From positions 434,001 through 498,000 of the forward strand of contig NZ_CP071060.1 of assembly GCF_017161445.1 (NCBI RefSeq): DNA of 64,000 nt, in the 5' to 3' direction. The DNA comes from Niveibacterium microcysteis (GTDB lineage: Bacteria; Pseudomonadota; Gammaproteobacteria; Burkholderiales; Rhodocyclaceae). Shown here piece by piece: positions 25,830-34,631 of the stretch; position 1 is the stretch's first letter; each line of letters opens with the position of its first letter. The translations under genes were made by a program, and so were the position numbers. The notes beneath the pieces are model-generated. The model ran no database searches. It was not told the DNA's origin and saw nothing but the letters and a program-made list of their open reading frames with translations.

Positions 25830-26438
25830 TCAGATGCGGGCGGCGGCTTCGTCGATGTAGCGACGCAGCGTGTCGTAGTCGCGCGCCACCGGATACTGCG
25901 GGAACTCGCGGATCACGTTCTCGGGCGGGTGCATCAGGATGCCGGCTTCGGCTTGGCCGAGCATCGCGGTATCGTTGTACGAATCGCCGGCGGCGATGCA
26001 CTTGAAGTTGAGCCCTTGGAAAGCCTTCACCGCGGCGCGCTTCTGATCCGGCATGCGCAGGTGGTAGTTCACCAGCTTGCCGGTGGCGTCCGCTTCGAGG
26101 CGATGGCAGAACAGCGTCGGCATGCCGAGCTGTTCCATCAGGGGCTTGGCGAATTCGTAGAAGGTGTCGGACAGGATCACGACCTGATACTGCTCGCGCA
26201 GCCCGTCGAGGAACGCCTTGGCGCCTTCGAGCGGCGACAGGCCGGCGATCACTTTCTGGATCTGTGGCAGGCCCAGCCCCTTCTCGGCCAGGATGTCGAG
26301 GCGATACTTCATCAGCTTGTCGTAGTCCGGCTCGTCACGCGTGGTGCGGCGCAGGGCTTCGATGCCGGTGGCTTCGGCGAAGGCGATCCAGATTTCGGGG
26401 ACGAGTACGCCTTCGAGGTCGAGACAGACGATCTTCAC
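25830..26438 (-). CDS. thrH: Bifunctional phosphoserine phosphatase/homoserine phosphotransferase ThrH
   Basis: HAD-family enzyme that dephosphorylates phosphoserine and can transfer phosphate to homoserine. 202 residues. Motif I is the ThrH form CLDLEGVLVPE rather than DxDST; motif II lies in VVILSDTFYEF and motif III in KCIAAGDSYNDTAML. It lies 48 bases upstream of purU in the same direction. A TAGAAT element is seen on the minus strand about 40 bases before the start. Confidence 0.93.
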   Translation of the reverse strand: MKIVCLDLEGVLVPEIWIAFAEATGIEALRRTTRDEPDYDKLMKYRLDILAEKGLGLPQIQKVIAGLSPLEGAKAFLDGLREQYQVVILSDTFYEFAKPLMEQLGMPTLFCHRLEADATGKLVNYHLRMPDQKRAAVKAFQGLNFKCIAAGDSYNDTAMLGQAEAGILMHPPENVIREFPQYPVARDYDTLRRYIDEAAARI

Positions 26439-26509
26439 GGGACTTCCTGGCTAGGGTTGCGGGTAACCTGTAATTCTAACAGGCCGGCGCGCTAGCCTCG
26501 CGGCCTGGG

Positions 26510-27205
26510 TCACGGGTGGAAGTCGATGTCGCAACTGCCGACCTTGCTGACTTCGCGCTGTGTGGCGGGGCCGTACACATCGATATCGCCCGAGCCGGTG
26601 CAACTGGCGGCAGCCCGCTCGCCGGCGCGCGCTTCGATGTCGCCGGAGCCGGCAAGCGCCAGCGTTGCCTCTCGCGCTTGCAGCGCCTTCAGCTTGATAT
26701 CGCCGGAGCCCGAAAGCGCGGCCTGCAAGGTGTCGGTTTCGCCGTCTGCGACCACGTCGCCCGAGCCGGACAAACGCACATCGAGACGCTTCGCCTTGAC
26801 GCCGTGCGCGACCAGGTCGCCGGAGCCGGAAAGGCTGATCGCAAGCGCCTCGCCGCTCAGCGCATTGAGCATCAGATCGCCCGAACCGATCAGCCGGGCT
26901 TCGCGCAGGCCGGGCGAGCTGATGCGGATCTTGAGCTTGCGCTCGGCCCCGAACCAGCTGAAGTTGCCAGGGCGGGCGTCAACGAACAGTTTGCTGTCGC
27001 GTACCTCAAACCGCAGGCGTTCGATGTATTCGGCATCACCCTCGGCCGACACATGCGGTGGCCCCGCCTGCCAGCTCACGTCGAAGGGCATGCTCACTTC
27101 GATCCGATCAAAGGCAGGCAGCGCCTTGTCGAGCGTTCCGTTGTCGGCCCACGCGGCAGGCGCCGAGATCGAAAGCACGGCGGTGAAGAGCATCAAGCGC
27201 AGCAT
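26510..27205 (-). CDS. Exported GIN-domain (DUF2807) beta-repeat protein
   Basis: A 231-residue secreted protein with signal peptide MLRLMLFTAVLSISAPAAWA. After an N-terminal strand region (FDRIEVSMPFDVSW) come seven repeats of about 19-20 residues centred on GSGD (the last is GSCD), each separated by short strands. This is the single-stranded beta-helix GIN domain (putative adhesin head). The role is unknown; the family is often envelope-associated. GGAGG lies 7 bases before the ATG. It ends with Cys-Asp-Ile-Asp near the stop. Monocistronic by appearance. Confidence 0.85.
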   Translation of the reverse strand: MLRLMLFTAVLSISAPAAWADNGTLDKALPAFDRIEVSMPFDVSWQAGPPHVSAEGDAEYIERLRFEVRDSKLFVDARPGNFSWFGAERKLKIRISSPGLREARLIGSGDLMLNALSGEALAISLSGSGDLVAHGVKAKRLDVRLSGSGDVVADGETDTLQAALSGSGDIKLKALQAREATLALAGSGDIEARAGERAAASCTGSGDIDVYGPATQREVSKVGSCDIDFHP

Positions 27206-27305
27206 GTCGAGCCTCCGGGTAATGGGCAGGTCGGCATGCTGCGCTTGATGTGTATGCAGTGTGTGTCGGCGCCAAGTGCCGACACGATTCAGCGCGGTGC
27301 GGCGT

Positions 27306-28439
27306 TCAGACGATGTCGAGGTTCTGGATGCCCGCCGACAGGTCGCGGTCCGAATGTTTGCTGTTGAGCTTGATCTGCAGGCGCAGGTCGTTGATCGAGT
27401 CGGCGTTGCGCAGCGCATCCTCGTAGCTGATCAGCCCCTGTTCGTACAGCTCGAAGAGCGATTGATCGAAGGTCTGCATGCCCAGCTCGCGCGAGCGCTT
27501 CATCAGATCCTTGATCTCCGCGATCTCGCCTTTGAAGATCAGGTCGGAAATCAGCGGCGAGTTGAGCAGGATCTCGACTGCCGGCACGCGGCCCTTGCGA
27601 TCCTTCATCGGAATCAGGCGCTGCGACACCATGCCGCGCAGGTTCAGCGACAGATCCATCAGCAGTTGGTGACGACGGTCTTCCGGGAAGAAGTTGATGA
27701 TCCGGTCGATCGCCTGGTTCGCACTGTTGGCGTGCAGCGTGGCGAGGCAAAGGTGGCCGGTTTCGGCGAAGGCGACGGCGTAGTCCATCGTCTCGCGGTC
27801 GCGGATTTCACCCATCAGGATCACGTCCGGCGCCTGCCGCAGCGTGTTCTTCAGGCCCATTTCCCAGCTGTCGGTATCGATGCCGACCTCGCGCTGCGTC
27901 ACGACGCAGTTCTTGTGCGGGTGAACGTACTCGATCGGGTCTTCCAGCGTGATGATGTGGCCGTAGCTGTTCTCGTTGCGGTAATCGACGAGGCCGGCGA
28001 GCGAGGTGGTCTTACCGGTGCCGGTGCCGCCGACGAAGATCACCAGGCCACGCTTAGACATCGCGATGTCCTTCAGGATCGGCGGCAGCCCCAGTTCGTC
28101 GATCGTCGGGATCTTCTGCGCAATCGTCCGGCACACCATGCCCACTCGGCTTTGCTGGATGAACGCGTTGGTCCGGAAGCGCCCGATGCCGGCCGGCGAG
28201 ATCGCGAAGTTACATTCCTTCGTGGACTCGAATTCCGCGGCCTGACGGTCGTTCATCACCGAGCGCACCAGCTCAGCGGTGTGCTGTGGTGTCAGCACCT
28301 GGTTCGACTGCGGCACGATCTTGCCGTCGATCTTGATCGCCGGCGGAAAGCCCGCGGTGATGAACAAGTCCGACCCGCGCTTGCTGATCATCAGCTTGAG
28401 CAGGTCGTGCATGAATTTGAGTGCCTGATCGCGTTCCAT
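27306..28439 (-). CDS. pilU: Type IV pilus retraction ATPase PilU
   Basis: Hexameric ATPase, PilT-dependent, that helps depolymerise type IV pili during twitching. 377 residues: Walker A GGTGTGKTT, Asp box (HIITLEDPIEYVH), Walker B DVILMGEIRD and His box (LATLHANSANQA). The N-terminal domain has RGSDLFITAGFPP. It lies 151 bases downstream of pilT with the same orientation, the usual pilT-pilU order. Confidence 0.95.
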   Translation of the reverse strand: MERDQALKFMHDLLKLMISKRGSDLFITAGFPPAIKIDGKIVPQSNQVLTPQHTAELVRSVMNDRQAAEFESTKECNFAISPAGIGRFRTNAFIQQSRVGMVCRTIAQKIPTIDELGLPPILKDIAMSKRGLVIFVGGTGTGKTTSLAGLVDYRNENSYGHIITLEDPIEYVHPHKNCVVTQREVGIDTDSWEMGLKNTLRQAPDVILMGEIRDRETMDYAVAFAETGHLCLATLHANSANQAIDRIINFFPEDRRHQLLMDLSLNLRGMVSQRLIPMKDRKGRVPAVEILLNSPLISDLIFKGEIAEIKDLMKRSRELGMQTFDQSLFELYEQGLISYEDALRNADSINDLRLQIKLNSKHSDRDLSAGIQNLDIV

Positions 28440-28590
28440 GATGTTCAGTCCCTTTGTTGTTCGCGCGGCAGACGTGTGCAGAGGCCGTTGCGAGCGGACC
28501 GAGGTCGAAACGCGCAGCGCAGCCGTACATCCGGCACGGCAAGTAGCACAGTTTCGAGATCGGTTTGCGCAGCGGGCCTATGCATGCGTA

Positions 28591-29634
28591 TCAGCCGGGG
28601 AAGTTGTCTTTGTTTGCGGCGCGCAGGCGGGCTTCGGCCGTGCTCACGATGTTGCGCTTCACGAGCTCCTGCAGGCACTGGTCCAGCGTCTGCATACCGT
28701 ATTGCTGGCCGGTCTGAATCTGCGAGTACATCTGCGCGATCTTCGCTTCGCGGATCAGGTTCCGGATCGCGGGCGTGCCGATCATGATCTCGTGCGCGGC
28801 GACGCGGCCGGTGGCGTCCTTTTTCTTCAGCAGCGTCTGCGAGATCACCGCGCGCAGCGATTCGGACAGCATCGCACGGACCATCTCCTTTTCGGCCGCC
28901 GGGAACACGTCGATGATACGGTCGATCGTCTTGGCGGCCGACGAGGTATGCAGCGTGCCGAACACGAGGTGGCCGGTTTCGGCGGCGGTCAGCGCGAGGC
29001 GGATGGTCTCCAGGTCGCGCAATTCGCCGACCAGGATCACGTCCGGATCTTCACGCAGCGCGGAACGCAGCGCGTTGTTGAACGACTGCGTGTCGCGCGA
29101 CACTTCGCGCTGGTTGATCAGGCTGCGCTTGGATTCGTGCACGAATTCGATCGGATCCTCGATCGTGAGGATGTGGCCGTATTCGTTTTCATTGACGAAG
29201 TCGATCATCGCCGCGAGCGTCGTCGACTTGCCCGAGCCGGTGGGCCCGGTCACCAGCACGATGCCGCGCGGGTTCTGAGAAATGTCCTTGAAGATCTTCG
29301 GGCATTCGAGCTCTTCGAGCGTCAGCACCTTGGACGGAATCGTCCGGAACACGGCGGCCGCGCCGCGGTCCTGGTTGAAGGCGTTGACCCGGAAACGCGC
29401 AAGGTTGGGCACGTTGAAGGAGAAGTCGGTCTCCCACACGTCCTCGTACTGCTTGCGCTGCGAGTCGTTCATGATGTCGTACACCATGGCGTGCACTTCC
29501 TTGTGCTCCATGGGCGGCAGGTTGATCCGACGCACGTCGCCGTGGACCCGGATCATCGGCGGCAGGCCGGCCGATAGATGTAAGTCGGAGGCCTTGTTCT
29601 TGACCGCGAAGGCAAGCAGTTCGGTGATATCCAT
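28591..29634 (-). CDS. pilT: Type IV pilus retraction ATPase PilT
   Basis: Main pilus retraction motor. At 347 residues it shows KASDLHLSAGLPPMIRVHGD, Walker A GPTGSGKST, Asp box (HILTIEDPIEFVHE), AIRNLIREAKIAQMYSQIQTG (the conserved PilT AIRNLIRE signature) and Walker B DVILVGELRD. Divergent from yggS, as commonly found in beta- and gammaproteobacteria. Confidence 0.97.
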   Translation of the reverse strand: MDITELLAFAVKNKASDLHLSAGLPPMIRVHGDVRRINLPPMEHKEVHAMVYDIMNDSQRKQYEDVWETDFSFNVPNLARFRVNAFNQDRGAAAVFRTIPSKVLTLEELECPKIFKDISQNPRGIVLVTGPTGSGKSTTLAAMIDFVNENEYGHILTIEDPIEFVHESKRSLINQREVSRDTQSFNNALRSALREDPDVILVGELRDLETIRLALTAAETGHLVFGTLHTSSAAKTIDRIIDVFPAAEKEMVRAMLSESLRAVISQTLLKKKDATGRVAAHEIMIGTPAIRNLIREAKIAQMYSQIQTGQQYGMQTLDQCLQELVKRNIVSTAEARLRAANKDNFPG

Positions 29635-29723
29635 GGCGTCTCTCTGGAAGCGGGGCGCAGACAGTGGGCGCCAAGCGCGCTGCTATACTTGGCCAGCCCG
29701 GTCGAATGACTCGAAACGATTAT

Positions 29724-30431
29724 ATGACAGCCCTTTCGGCCAATCTGCAAGCAGTTCGCGCAAGGATCGAGTCTGCCTGCCTTCGTGCCGGCCGCGATCC
29801 GGCCGAAGTTCGCCTGCTCGCCGTCAGCAAAACCTTTCCGGCGGATGCGGTTGTCGAGGCCGCCGCAGAAGGCCAGCGCGCCTTTGGCGAGAACTACGTT
29901 CAGGAAGGTTGCGCCAAGGTTGAACAGCTCGCTGCGCTAGGTCTGGAGTGGCATTTCATCGGTCCGCTGCAGAGCAACAAGAGCCGCCTGGTGGCCACCC
30001 ATTTCGATTGGGTGCATTCGGTCGACCGCCTGAAGATCGCGCAGCGCCTGTCCGAACAGCGCGCGCCGCATCACGCGCCGCTCAACATCTGCATCCAGGT
30101 GAACGTCAGTGGCGAGGCCTCGAAATCCGGCGTCGCGCCCGGCGAGCTGATCGAACTTGCGCGCGCAGTCTCGCTTCTGCCGCAACTGCGGCTTCGCGGC
30201 CTGATGGCGATACCGGAGCCTACCGAGGACGAAGGCCTGCTTCGCAGCCGTTTCGCGCTGCTGCGTACGCTGCGCGACCAGTTGAACGAAACCTTTGCGT
30301 TGGGGCTGGATACGCTGTCGATGGGCATGTCGGCCGATCTTGACCTTGCGATCGCCGAAGGCGCGACGGTCGTGCGCATTGGCACGGCCATTTTCGGCAC
30401 TCGCACCCCTCTTACTGAATCGACTCCATAG
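29724..30431 (+). CDS. YggS/PLPBP-family pyridoxal-phosphate homeostasis protein
   Basis: PLP-binding barrel protein that buffers pyridoxal phosphate. 235 residues from MTALSANLQA. The lysine that holds PLP is in LLAVSKTFPADAV, followed by FGENYVQEG, WHFIGPLQSNK and LSMGMSADLDLAIAEGATVVRIG. Another ATG at 29706 is possible; neither has a good ribosome site. A TATACT hexamer at 29684-29689 is a likely -10 with a weak -35. First gene of yggS-proC-yggT-yggU. Confidence 0.93.
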   Translation: MTALSANLQAVRARIESACLRAGRDPAEVRLLAVSKTFPADAVVEAAAEGQRAFGENYVQEGCAKVEQLAALGLEWHFIGPLQSNKSRLVATHFDWVHSVDRLKIAQRLSEQRAPHHAPLNICIQVNVSGEASKSGVAPGELIELARAVSLLPQLRLRGLMAIPEPTEDEGLLRSRFALLRTLRDQLNETFALGLDTLSMGMSADLDLAIAEGATVVRIGTAIFGTRTPLTESTP

Positions 30432-30439
30432 AGAACCCT

Positions 30440-31252
30440 ATGCGCATCACCTTCCTTGGCGGCGGCAATATGGCGGCCGCGTTGATCGGCGGCCTGATCG
30501 AACGTGGCTTCGCGGCGAGCGACCTGCAGGCGATTGACCTCAATGCCGATGCCCGCAAGGGGCTTGAAACGCGTTTCGGTGTGCGCACGGCTGATCGCGT
30601 TGATGCGCAGGCGCTTGCGTGCGATGTGCTGGTCTTGGCGGTGAAGCCGCAAAGCATGCGCGAGGCGCTCGCGCCAATTGCCGGCCAACTGAAGACGCAA
30701 CTGGTGCTGAGTATCGCCGCCGGCATCCGTGTCGATGCGTTGGTGCGCTGGCTTGGCGGCTATCGCCGAATCGTGCGTGCGATGCCGAACACCCCGGCTC
30801 TGGTGGGTGCCGGTGCAGCCGGCCTCTTCGCTGATGCGAGCGTCACCGCGGACGAACGCGATGCCGCCGCGCGCATTCTGGGCGCGGTCGGGTCCGTCGC
30901 ATGGTTGAGCAGCGAGCCACAGGTGGATGCGGTTACCGCCTTGTCTGGCAGCGGCCCTGCCTACGTCTTCTACTTTATCGAGGCACTCATCGAAGGCGGC
31001 GAGGCGATCGGCCTGTTGCGCGACGTGGCGCGGGCGCTGGCCATCGATACCGTGCTGGGCGCTGCCAAACTTGCGGCGGCGAGTGAGGACGATGCGGCCA
31101 CGCTGCGCGCGCGGGTCACATCGAAAGGCGGCACCACCGCCGCGGCACTTGCGTCGATGGAGCAGGATGACTTCAAAGGCCTGATCGCACGGGCGCTGGC
31201 CGCCGCCGACGCGCGCGGTCGCGAGCTCGGCGACGAACTCGGGCGCGATTGA
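30440..31252 (+). CDS. proC: Pyrroline-5-carboxylate reductase
   Basis: Last step of proline synthesis, NAD(P)H-dependent. 270 residues with the Rossmann motif FLGGGNMAAALIGGL at the N-terminus, VRAMPNTPALVGAGA, and the C-terminal signature ALSGSGPAYVFYFIEALIEG and TSKGGTTAAAL. Nine bases after yggS. Confidence 0.97.
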   Translation: MRITFLGGGNMAAALIGGLIERGFAASDLQAIDLNADARKGLETRFGVRTADRVDAQALACDVLVLAVKPQSMREALAPIAGQLKTQLVLSIAAGIRVDALVRWLGGYRRIVRAMPNTPALVGAGAAGLFADASVTADERDAAARILGAVGSVAWLSSEPQVDAVTALSGSGPAYVFYFIEALIEGGEAIGLLRDVARALAIDTVLGAAKLAAASEDDAATLRARVTSKGGTTAAALASMEQDDFKGLIARALAAADARGRELGDELGRD

Positions 31253-31286
31253 TTCCCCCCGCACAACGCAAAGGAGATACACAACG

Positions 31287-31853
31287 ATGTTTGCGGGTCT
31301 GGTCATTCTGGTTCTGAACGCCGTCGGGAGCTTCATCACATCCCTGCTGCTCGTCCGCGCCCTGATGCGCTGGCAGCGGCTCTCCTTCATCAACCCGCTC
31401 GGGCATTTCATTCTCGCGACGACGGACTGGGTCGTCGTGCCGATGCAGAAGCTGTTCGGTTCGCGCAGCGGGTTGGATCTGTCGTGCATCGTGCCGGCCT
31501 GGCTGATCGAATGTCTGGTCATCGCCGCGGTGTTGCTGCTCAAAGGCGTCTTCGCCGATCCGGCGGCGTTGATCGGCACGGTGCTTCTGACCGGTAGTGT
31601 GGCCTTTCTGATCAGCCTGGTGCGGCTGATCATGATGGTGGTGATCGTCGCGGCGGTGCTGTCCTGGGTTAATCCGCGCGCGCCGATCGCGCCGCTGGTG
31701 AATGGGCTGTGCCGCCCGTTCCTGCTGCCCTTGCAGCGCCGAATGCCGCCGATCGGCGGAGTGGATCTGTCACCGCTGTTGCTGCTGCTGGTCCTGCAGG
31801 TGCTGGTGTATCTGCTAGCAAGCATGGCGCCGGCCAGTCTTGCATTGATGTGA
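31287..31853 (+). CDS. YggT-family integral membrane protein
   Basis: A 188-residue protein with two YggT repeats, each a pair of hydrophobic segments ([20 protein letters not shown], and from about residue 95 onward). [11 protein letters not shown] and [22 protein letters not shown] are family hallmarks. Proposed roles include osmotic or chromosome-related functions, unproven. AAAGGAG lies upstream of the ATG. Confidence 0.9.
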   Translation: MFAGLVILVLNAVGSFITSLLLVRALMRWQRLSFINPLGHFILATTDWVVVPMQKLFGSRSGLDLSCIVPAWLIECLVIAAVLLLKGVFADPAALIGTVLLTGSVAFLISLVRLIMMVVIVAAVLSWVNPRAPIAPLVNGLCRPFLLPLQRRMPPIGGVDLSPLLLLLVLQVLVYLLASMAPASLALM

Positions 31854-32140
31854 GCTGGCTGACGCTCTGCGCCGACGGCAGTGCTGTGCTGGCGCTGCAT
31901 ATTCAGCCAGGCGCCAAGCGAACCGAGATCGCGGGGTTGCACGGCGATGCGCTGAAGATCCGCTTGGCTGCGCCCCCGGTGGATGGCAAGGCGAACGAGG
32001 CGCTGCTGGCCTTCATCGCCACCACGCTGGGCATTGCCAAGCGCTCGGTCAGCCTGGAATCCGGCGCCACGTCGCGCCAGAAACGCGTGCGAGTGACCGA
32101 CGCAGATCCGGCGCGTCTCGCGCGCCTTACCGAACACTGA
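31850..32140 (+). CDS. DUF167/YggU-family protein
   Basis: A 96-residue protein of the UPF0235 (YggU) family: [41 protein letters not shown] and [11 protein letters not shown]. The start is a GTG that overlaps the yggT stop by 4 bases (GTGA); the longer frame to 31709 lies inside yggT. Function unknown. Its place after yggT is the conserved order. Confidence 0.88.
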   Translation: MSWLTLCADGSAVLALHIQPGAKRTEIAGLHGDALKIRLAAPPVDGKANEALLAFIATTLGIAKRSVSLESGATSRQKRVRVTDADPARLARLTEH

Positions 32141-32166
32141 GTGCATACCGAAACGGAGACGCTGCT

Positions 32167-32757
32167 GTGAGCATCGCAGTCGACAACCCCTATACGCTCT
32201 TCGGCGAGTGGCTGGCCGAGGCTACCGCAAACGAACCGAACGATCCGAACGCGATGGCCCTGTCCACCGTGGGCGAGGACGGCATGCCCTCCTGCCGCAT
32301 GGTGTTGCTGAAGGATTTCGACGAGCAGGGTTTCGTCTTCTACACCAATCTCGGGAGCCAGAAGGCGCGCGAGCTGGCCGCGCACCCCAAGGCGGCGCTG
32401 CTGTTCCACTGGAAGAGCCTGCAGCGCCAGGTCCGCGTGCAGGGAACGATCACGCCAGTCAGCAAGGAAGAGGCGGACGCCTACTTTGCCAGCCGTGCAC
32501 GTGACTCGCGCATCGGCGCATGGGCCTCGAAACAGTCTCAGCCGATGGAAGGGCGCTGGGAGCTGGAAAAGCGTGTCGCCGCGTTCGCGCTCAAATTCGG
32601 CATCGGCGAGATTCCACGGCCGGCGTTCTGGTCCGGTTTCCGCGTTGCGCCGCAGGTGATCGAATTCTGGAAAGCCGGCGCCTTCCGGCTCCATGACCGC
32701 GTTCGCCTCGAACGGCAGGCAGACGGTAGCTGGAAAGGTACGCCGCTGTTTCCCTGA
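32167..32757 (+). CDS. pdxH: Pyridoxamine 5'-phosphate oxidase
   Basis: FMN-dependent oxidase making pyridoxal phosphate. 196 residues from a GTG start with GGAG 9 bases upstream. Conserved segments are [34 protein letters not shown] (start of the FMN-binding barrel), [18 protein letters not shown] and the C-terminal [14 protein letters not shown]. Functionally coherent with the PLP-homeostasis gene four genes upstream. Confidence 0.95.
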   Translation: MSIAVDNPYTLFGEWLAEATANEPNDPNAMALSTVGEDGMPSCRMVLLKDFDEQGFVFYTNLGSQKARELAAHPKAALLFHWKSLQRQVRVQGTITPVSKEEADAYFASRARDSRIGAWASKQSQPMEGRWELEKRVAAFALKFGIGEIPRPAFWSGFRVAPQVIEFWKAGAFRLHDRVRLERQADGSWKGTPLFP

Positions 32758-33028
32758 TGCGCGGGCGATAGCGCTCAGGCGTGCGGCGATCGACGGATTG
32801 CGCCGGTTTTCGCGTTTCCAAAGCGCGGGACCTCGGTCGCCGCGCTGCCTGCGCCGCCGCCGGTACTCGCCTTCTGCCCAGGCCCATATAGAAAGAATTG
32901 AAGTCGAATGTGACCTGCTTCGCGCCCAGGAATGCGAACGGCATTTCGCGCGCGCGTGAACGCGCCCATGATTTAGGCGTTTTTGTCAGAGTTTCACGCC
33001 GCCGGCGCGACGCACAGAGGTCGATTCA

Positions 33029-33634
33029 ATGCTCAACGTATTCTCGGGCGCATGGTTGGAGAGCTGGAACGTGTTCGCGGACATCGTGTCGAGCTACGGC
33101 TACCTCATCGCGGTGTTGATGGGGCTCGCGCTGGTCTTCTTCTGTTCTGCACCGATTTTTCGCACGCAGCCGCTGACACCGGCCGAGCAGCGCGAGCGCC
33201 CCGAGGTGCCATCGCGCCAAAGATCGATCCTGGTCGTCGATGATTCGGCGGTTGTTCGCGCCAAGCTTGCCAAGTTGCTGCAACTGGCGGGCTACCGCGT
33301 GACGCTGGCGCAGGACGGGGTGGAGGCGGAAGAAGCGCTGGCCCGTGAGCGCTTCCATCTGATGATTACCGACCTTGAAATGCCGCGCATGGATGGTTTC
33401 GAGCTGATCGCGTCGGTCCAGGGTAGTCTCGCGACCGAACAGCTACCGATCATTGCCATCACCGGGCACGAAGCCCTGCAGGGCCGGGTGCGGGACTGCG
33501 AGGGCGTATTCGGCATCTTCCAGAAGCCGTGGAACGACCGCGAACTGCTGCGCCGTGTGGCGGCGCTGACGCAGCTGAGCGAACTGACCTGGAACGTCGA
33601 GCACGGCGCGCCGACACTGCTTGGCGGAGCCTGA
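33029..33634 (+). CDS. Membrane-anchored receiver-domain protein
   Basis: A 201-residue protein with an N-terminal membrane segment (about residues 23-41, SYGYLIAVLMGLALVFFCSA), a proline-rich linker, then a complete CheY-like receiver: acidic pair in ILVVDDSAVV, phospho-acceptor Asp115 (LMITDLEMPRMDG), Thr in IAITGHE and Lys in IFQKPW. No output domain follows. AGAGGTC lies upstream of the ATG. No kinase is adjacent. Tethering a stand-alone receiver to the membrane is uncommon and may localise a phosphorelay. Confidence 0.82.
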   Translation: MLNVFSGAWLESWNVFADIVSSYGYLIAVLMGLALVFFCSAPIFRTQPLTPAEQRERPEVPSRQRSILVVDDSAVVRAKLAKLLQLAGYRVTLAQDGVEAEEALARERFHLMITDLEMPRMDGFELIASVQGSLATEQLPIIAITGHEALQGRVRDCEGVFGIFQKPWNDRELLRRVAALTQLSELTWNVEHGAPTLLGGA

Positions 33635-33649
33635 GCCCCGCGCGAGCTG

Positions 33650-33976
33650 CTACTCCGCCAGCGGCGGATATTTCTTCGCGTTGAGCGCAATCTTGTCGCG
33701 CACGGCCGCATCCACGTCGATCTTCAAGACCATCGCCAGCCGCATCAGGTAGAGCAGCACGTCGGCGACCTCCTGCCGTACATGCTCGGCCTCGTCCCCC
33801 TGCATGATTGCCTCGGCCTGTGCGTCGGTGAGCCACTGGAAGATCTCGGCCAGCTCGCCAACCTCGCCGGTGAGCGCGAGGATCAGGTTGCGCGGGTTAT
33901 GGAAGCGGTCCCAGTCGCGTTCGCGCGCGAAGTCGGCGAGGCGCGCCTCCAGTGCCGCGGTGTCGATCAGTTTCAT
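33650..33976 (-). CDS. MazG-like nucleotide pyrophosphohydrolase
   Basis: A 108-residue all-alpha NTP pyrophosphatase of the RS21-C6/XTP3TPA-like type. GEVGELAEIFQWL provides the ExxE metal ligands and EVADVLLYLMRLA the ExxD pair. It probably removes modified dNTPs. Start at the ATG before MKLIDTAALE; an upstream extension is non-coding. Confidence 0.88.
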   Translation of the reverse strand: MKLIDTAALEARLADFARERDWDRFHNPRNLILALTGEVGELAEIFQWLTDAQAEAIMQGDEAEHVRQEVADVLLYLMRLAMVLKIDVDAAVRDKIALNAKKYPPLAE

Positions 33977-34019
33977 GGCGGTAGGCGACGGGCCGTGAAC
34001 GTAGGGAGCGTGGGGGGTG

Positions 34020-34622
34020 TCATCCTGGCCGCCGCGCGACGAGCTGCACCACCGACGCAAGGCCGTTGTGGGCGGGGCCTTCGATGACCTCGCGTTCGAG
34101 CTCGATCAGGTGATCGAACGTCAGCGGCGCGAGTTCGGCGTGCAGCGCCTCCGCTTCGCACAGCATGTCCGGGTCGCTTGGCCCGCCGGTGCCGTAGTTC
34201 AGTTGGCGTGGCGTGTAGGCCTCAAGGATGATGCGCCCGCCGGGCGCCAGCGCGTGTGCGGCGCGGCGATGCACATCGACGCGCAGCGCGCTTGGCAGAT
34301 GGCAGAAGATCGACACGATGGCCGTCCAGCGTGCTGCGCCGAAATCGAACTCAGCCAGATCCGCGACCATCGCCTCGACCGCCAGCTGCTCTGCCGCAGC
34401 GCGTTCGCGCAATTTGGCCATGCCGACTTCGGACTGATCCACCGCGGTGACGCGATGCCCTAGGCGCGCCAGGTGCAGCGCATTGCGGCCTTCGCCTTCG
34501 CCGATGCACAGCACCTCGCCGATCGGCAGCGCGGCCGCCTGCGCGCGCAGGAAGTCGTTCGGCTCGGTACCGTAGAAGTAGCCCGGCCGGCCGTAGCGCT
34601 CGTCCCAGAAGCTATGTTGCAT
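34020..34622 (-). CDS. SAM-dependent class I methyltransferase (TehB-like)
   Basis: A 200-residue methyltransferase. SAM-binding motif VLCIGEGEGRNALHLARLG, then VTAVDQSEVGMAKL (acidic residue contacting the ribose) and post-motif LAPGGRIILEAYTP. The N-terminus MQHSFWDERYGRPGYFYGTEPNDFL is typical of TehB/thiopurine-like small methyltransferases. Substrate unknown. Nine bases downstream of the pyrX stop and probably in the same transcript. Confidence 0.85.
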   Translation of the reverse strand: MQHSFWDERYGRPGYFYGTEPNDFLRAQAAALPIGEVLCIGEGEGRNALHLARLGHRVTAVDQSEVGMAKLRERAAAEQLAVEAMVADLAEFDFGAARWTAIVSIFCHLPSALRVDVHRRAAHALAPGGRIILEAYTPRQLNYGTGGPSDPDMLCEAEALHAELAPLTFDHLIELEREVIEGPAHNGLASVVQLVARRPG

Positions 34623-34631
34623 CGCGTGCGC

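Noticed and set aside
26510..27205. Apparent DNA tandem repeats of about 57-60 bases
   Set aside because: The periodicity comes from the protein-level GSGD repeats of the GIN domain. The DNA units are diverged and in frame.
32758..33028. 271-base gap before the membrane receiver gene, inspected for sigma54, sigma28 or Crp/Fnr sites and small genes
   Set aside because: No convincing promoter consensus, regulatory repeat or small frame with a ribosome site was found apart from the AGAGGTC before the ATG at 33029.
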